Part shown: positions 32,757 to 34,215 of the stretch, piece by piece
How positions within the stretch are numbered: the first letter of the stretch is position 1
Layout of the letters: each line of letters opens with the position of its first letter
Assembly (NCBI GenBank): GCA_030038175.1
Contig: JASHPN010000101.1
Coordinates: 1 to 34,215, forward strand
Source: Verrucomicrobiia bacterium
GTDB lineage: Bacteria; Verrucomicrobiota; Verrucomicrobiia; Limisphaerales; UBA11358
Direction of reading: 5' to 3'
DNA length: 34,215 nt
Notes under the pieces: generated by a model
Told to the model about the DNA's origin: nothing
Database searches by the model: none
The model's input: only the letters and a program-made list of their open reading frames with translations
Position numbers and translations under genes: made by a program

Positions 32757-33904
32757 GCAGGACGCGCCGCAAATGGGTTGTCCGTTCCTTTTTTAACGGA
32801 TGATTTGCGCCTGCCTTCAGCGCTTTTTTCCCGAACCGGTGCATGCCGCGCCACGTTGAACAACAGGCCGGTGCAGACGAGCATCGCCAAAAGGTTCGAA
32901 CCGCCATAGCTGATAAACGGCAGCGGCAGCCCTTTATTGGGCAGCGCGCTGGTGACGACTCCAATGTTGATGGCCGCCTGCAATGAAATCAACAAGGTGA
33001 TGCCCGAGGCGAGCAAAAACCCAAAAGTTTCGCGCGCGTTGACGGCGATGCAAAAACCGCAAACGGCCATGACCACAAACGCCAGCACAATCAACAAAGT
33101 GGCAACCAACCCGAGTTCTTCTCCGATGATCGCAAAGATAAAATCGGTTTGATGTTCGGGCACAAAACCGAGTTTTTGGAGGCTGTTGCCCAGGCCCACG
33201 CCGGTCCAGCCTCCAGAGCCCAGCGCGATCATTGCCTGATAAGCCTGGTATCCCACGCCGTCCTTGTGCTGTTCCAGGTCCCACCAACTGAATATCCGCC
33301 GCATTCGCATCGGGTCATGCAGAATTGAAATAGTGAGCGCCCCAATGCCCAGGATCCCCGGCATAAGCATGTGCCACCAGCGCGCACCGGCCATCAGCAG
33401 CATGGAACCGCCCACGGTGGCCAGCAAAATGGTTGTGCCGCGATCCGGCTCAATGAACACCAAACCGAGAACCATCCCGATCAGCACCCCAGGCATAAGA
33501 ATGCCCCGCCGCCACCCTTGCATCTGGCGCTGGCAGCGGTCGCCGTACCAGGCCAGGATCACCACAAGGGCAATTTTCCCCAGTTCGGAAGGTTGAAAAC
33601 GGATGCCGTGAAAATCAAACCAGCGCCGCGCGCCGTTGATCCTGACCCCGTGCATATGCGGAACAAAGAGCGCCGCCAACAGGAACAGAGCGAGAAAATA
33701 AATCGGCCACGCGAACTTTTTGAGCAATTGATAATCAAGCGAGGTCGCAATGACGCACAGAATCGAACCGAACACAAACCATTCCAGTTGCTTCGCCAAA
33801 AGACCCGCCCCGAACTGAGTCATGCTGGAGCTGTAGAGCATCACCATCCCCAGCGCGAGCAGCGCAGCTACGCAAAACGCCAACGTTGTGACGGCAATTT
33901 TCAT
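32753..33904 (-). CDS. ftsW: Peptidoglycan glycosyltransferase FtsW (SEDS family)
   Basis: FtsW polymerises lipid II for septal wall together with a class B penicillin-binding protein. The 383-residue protein has about ten membrane spans. Family motifs are present: INGARRWFDFHGIRFQPSEL, IEPDRGTTILL, GVGLGNSLQKLGFVPEHQTD with the catalytic Asp, FIFAIIGEELGL and LPLPFISYGGSNLLAMLV. The position directly before murG identifies it as FtsW and not RodA. It has a visible Shine-Dalgarno (AGAGG). The C-terminal cytoplasmic tail is basic. It is separated by 139 bases from the LysM gene upstream. Confidence 0.94.
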   Translation of the reverse strand: MKIAVTTLAFCVAALLALGMVMLYSSSMTQFGAGLLAKQLEWFVFGSILCVIATSLDYQLLKKFAWPIYFLALFLLAALFVPHMHGVRINGARRWFDFHGIRFQPSELGKIALVVILAWYGDRCQRQMQGWRRGILMPGVLIGMVLGLVFIEPDRGTTILLATVGGSMLLMAGARWWHMLMPGILGIGALTISILHDPMRMRRIFSWWDLEQHKDGVGYQAYQAMIALGSGGWTGVGLGNSLQKLGFVPEHQTDFIFAIIGEELGLVATLLIVLAFVVMAVCGFCIAVNARETFGFLLASGITLLISLQAAINIGVVTSALPNKGLPLPFISYGGSNLLAMLVCTGLLFNVARHAPVREKSAEGRRKSSVKKGTDNPFAARPA

Positions 33905-33910
33905 TTCTTT

Positions 33911-33915
33911 CCTCT
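33911..33915 (-). promoter_or_regulatory. Shine-Dalgarno of ftsW
   Basis: AGAGG on the minus strand, 6 bases before the ftsW ATG. It supports this start codon and indicates a leader-bearing transcript for the division cluster. Confidence 0.6.
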
Positions 33916-34043
33916 AAAGACGGCGGCCCGGTGAAATCTGCGGCCTCCGCCTCCCGGCCCAATATCAAATCCAAAATCCCTAAAGACCAAATCCGGCGGC
34001 GCTGGTCGCGACCACCGGCAAAACCCGCCAAAAATTCCCAGGG

Positions 34044-34215
34044 CTATTGCTGTCCGGCAGGCGGATTCGCCGGCGCTGCCGGCGGATTTGCCGGGGCGGC
34101 CGGGGCTGTCTCGGGCGCGGGCGCGGCCGTGGTTGTCGGTGGCGCGTTCTCCGGCGCCGGCGTCGCTTCAGGCCTGGCCGGAATATTCAATCTCTGGCCG
34201 ACTTTGATCTTCGTT
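34044..34215 (-). CDS. LysM-domain protein, C-terminal end only
   Basis: The last 56 codons of a gene that runs in from beyond the window. The first residues visible, TKIKVGQRLNIP, are the end of a LysM peptidoglycan-binding repeat, where the second strand follows the helix. The rest is a low-complexity Ala/Pro/Thr/Asn tail ending PANPPAGQQ. The stop is TAG at 34044-34046. LysM proteins bind GlcNAc-containing glycans, so a cell-wall role upstream of ftsW is reasonable. Whether it carries a catalytic domain or a signal peptide cannot be seen. Confidence 0.75.
   Translation of the reverse strand, partial: TKIKVGQRLNIPARPEATPAPENAPPTTTAAPAPETAPAAPANPPAAPANPPAGQQ

Overview
The window looks like chromosomal core sequence from a Gram-negative, prosthecate-lineage bacterium, most likely a Pedosphaera-like member of the Verrucomicrobiota. 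The grounds are two pseudopilin-type proteins with very short basic leaders, a lipid A gene of the LpxI type, a strongly divergent FtsZ inside an otherwise classical division/cell-wall cluster, and several families of dispersed palindromic repeats between genes. No rRNA, tRNA, CRISPR array, transposase or phage gene was seen. The taxonomic call is inference from gene content and style, not from a marker search.

Layout. 1-4817 (+): end of a putative glycoside-hydrolase-like gene, then a pseudopilin followed 4 bases later by a zinc-finger/transmembrane/beta-propeller protein. 5201-10867 (-): a small lipoprotein, RecG helicase, a PadR regulator overlapping a membrane protein gene, a second pseudopilin, and a stand-alone CoaB. 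11140-18198 (+): an Hsp70 (DnaK-like) protein, a secreted GH3 beta-glucosidase, a GlcD-type FAD oxidase, LpxI and an unknown helical protein. 18238-22273 (-): a frameshifted four-helix-bundle gene framed by inverted repeats, then the nitrogen unit glnK-amt-glnA, headed by a sigma-54 promoter and closed by a strong terminator. 22753-24466 (+): aroB and trpG/pabA (chorismate and aromatic/folate supply). 24503-34215 (-): the division and wall cluster, transcribed LysM protein (partial), ftsW, murG, murB, ddl, ftsQ, ftsA, ftsZ, then a large membrane protein.

Expression. Nine transcription-unit-leading genes have a sigma-70-type promoter whose -10 hexamer ends exactly 6 or 7 bases before the start codon, so their mRNAs should begin at the start codon (leaderless). 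Genes inside operons instead use stop/start overlaps, and two (ftsA, ftsW) have a clear Shine-Dalgarno. This geometry also decides several start codons.

Most notable points: the common leaderless geometry, with a sub-class sharing a conserved spacer (lpxI, trpG); a 25-bp perfect palindromic element translated in frame inside recG; FtsZ with substitutions in the GTP-binding signature and the catalytic T7 loop; the absence of murC between murG and murB; and the four-helix-bundle pseudogene bounded by perfect 24-bp inverted repeats.
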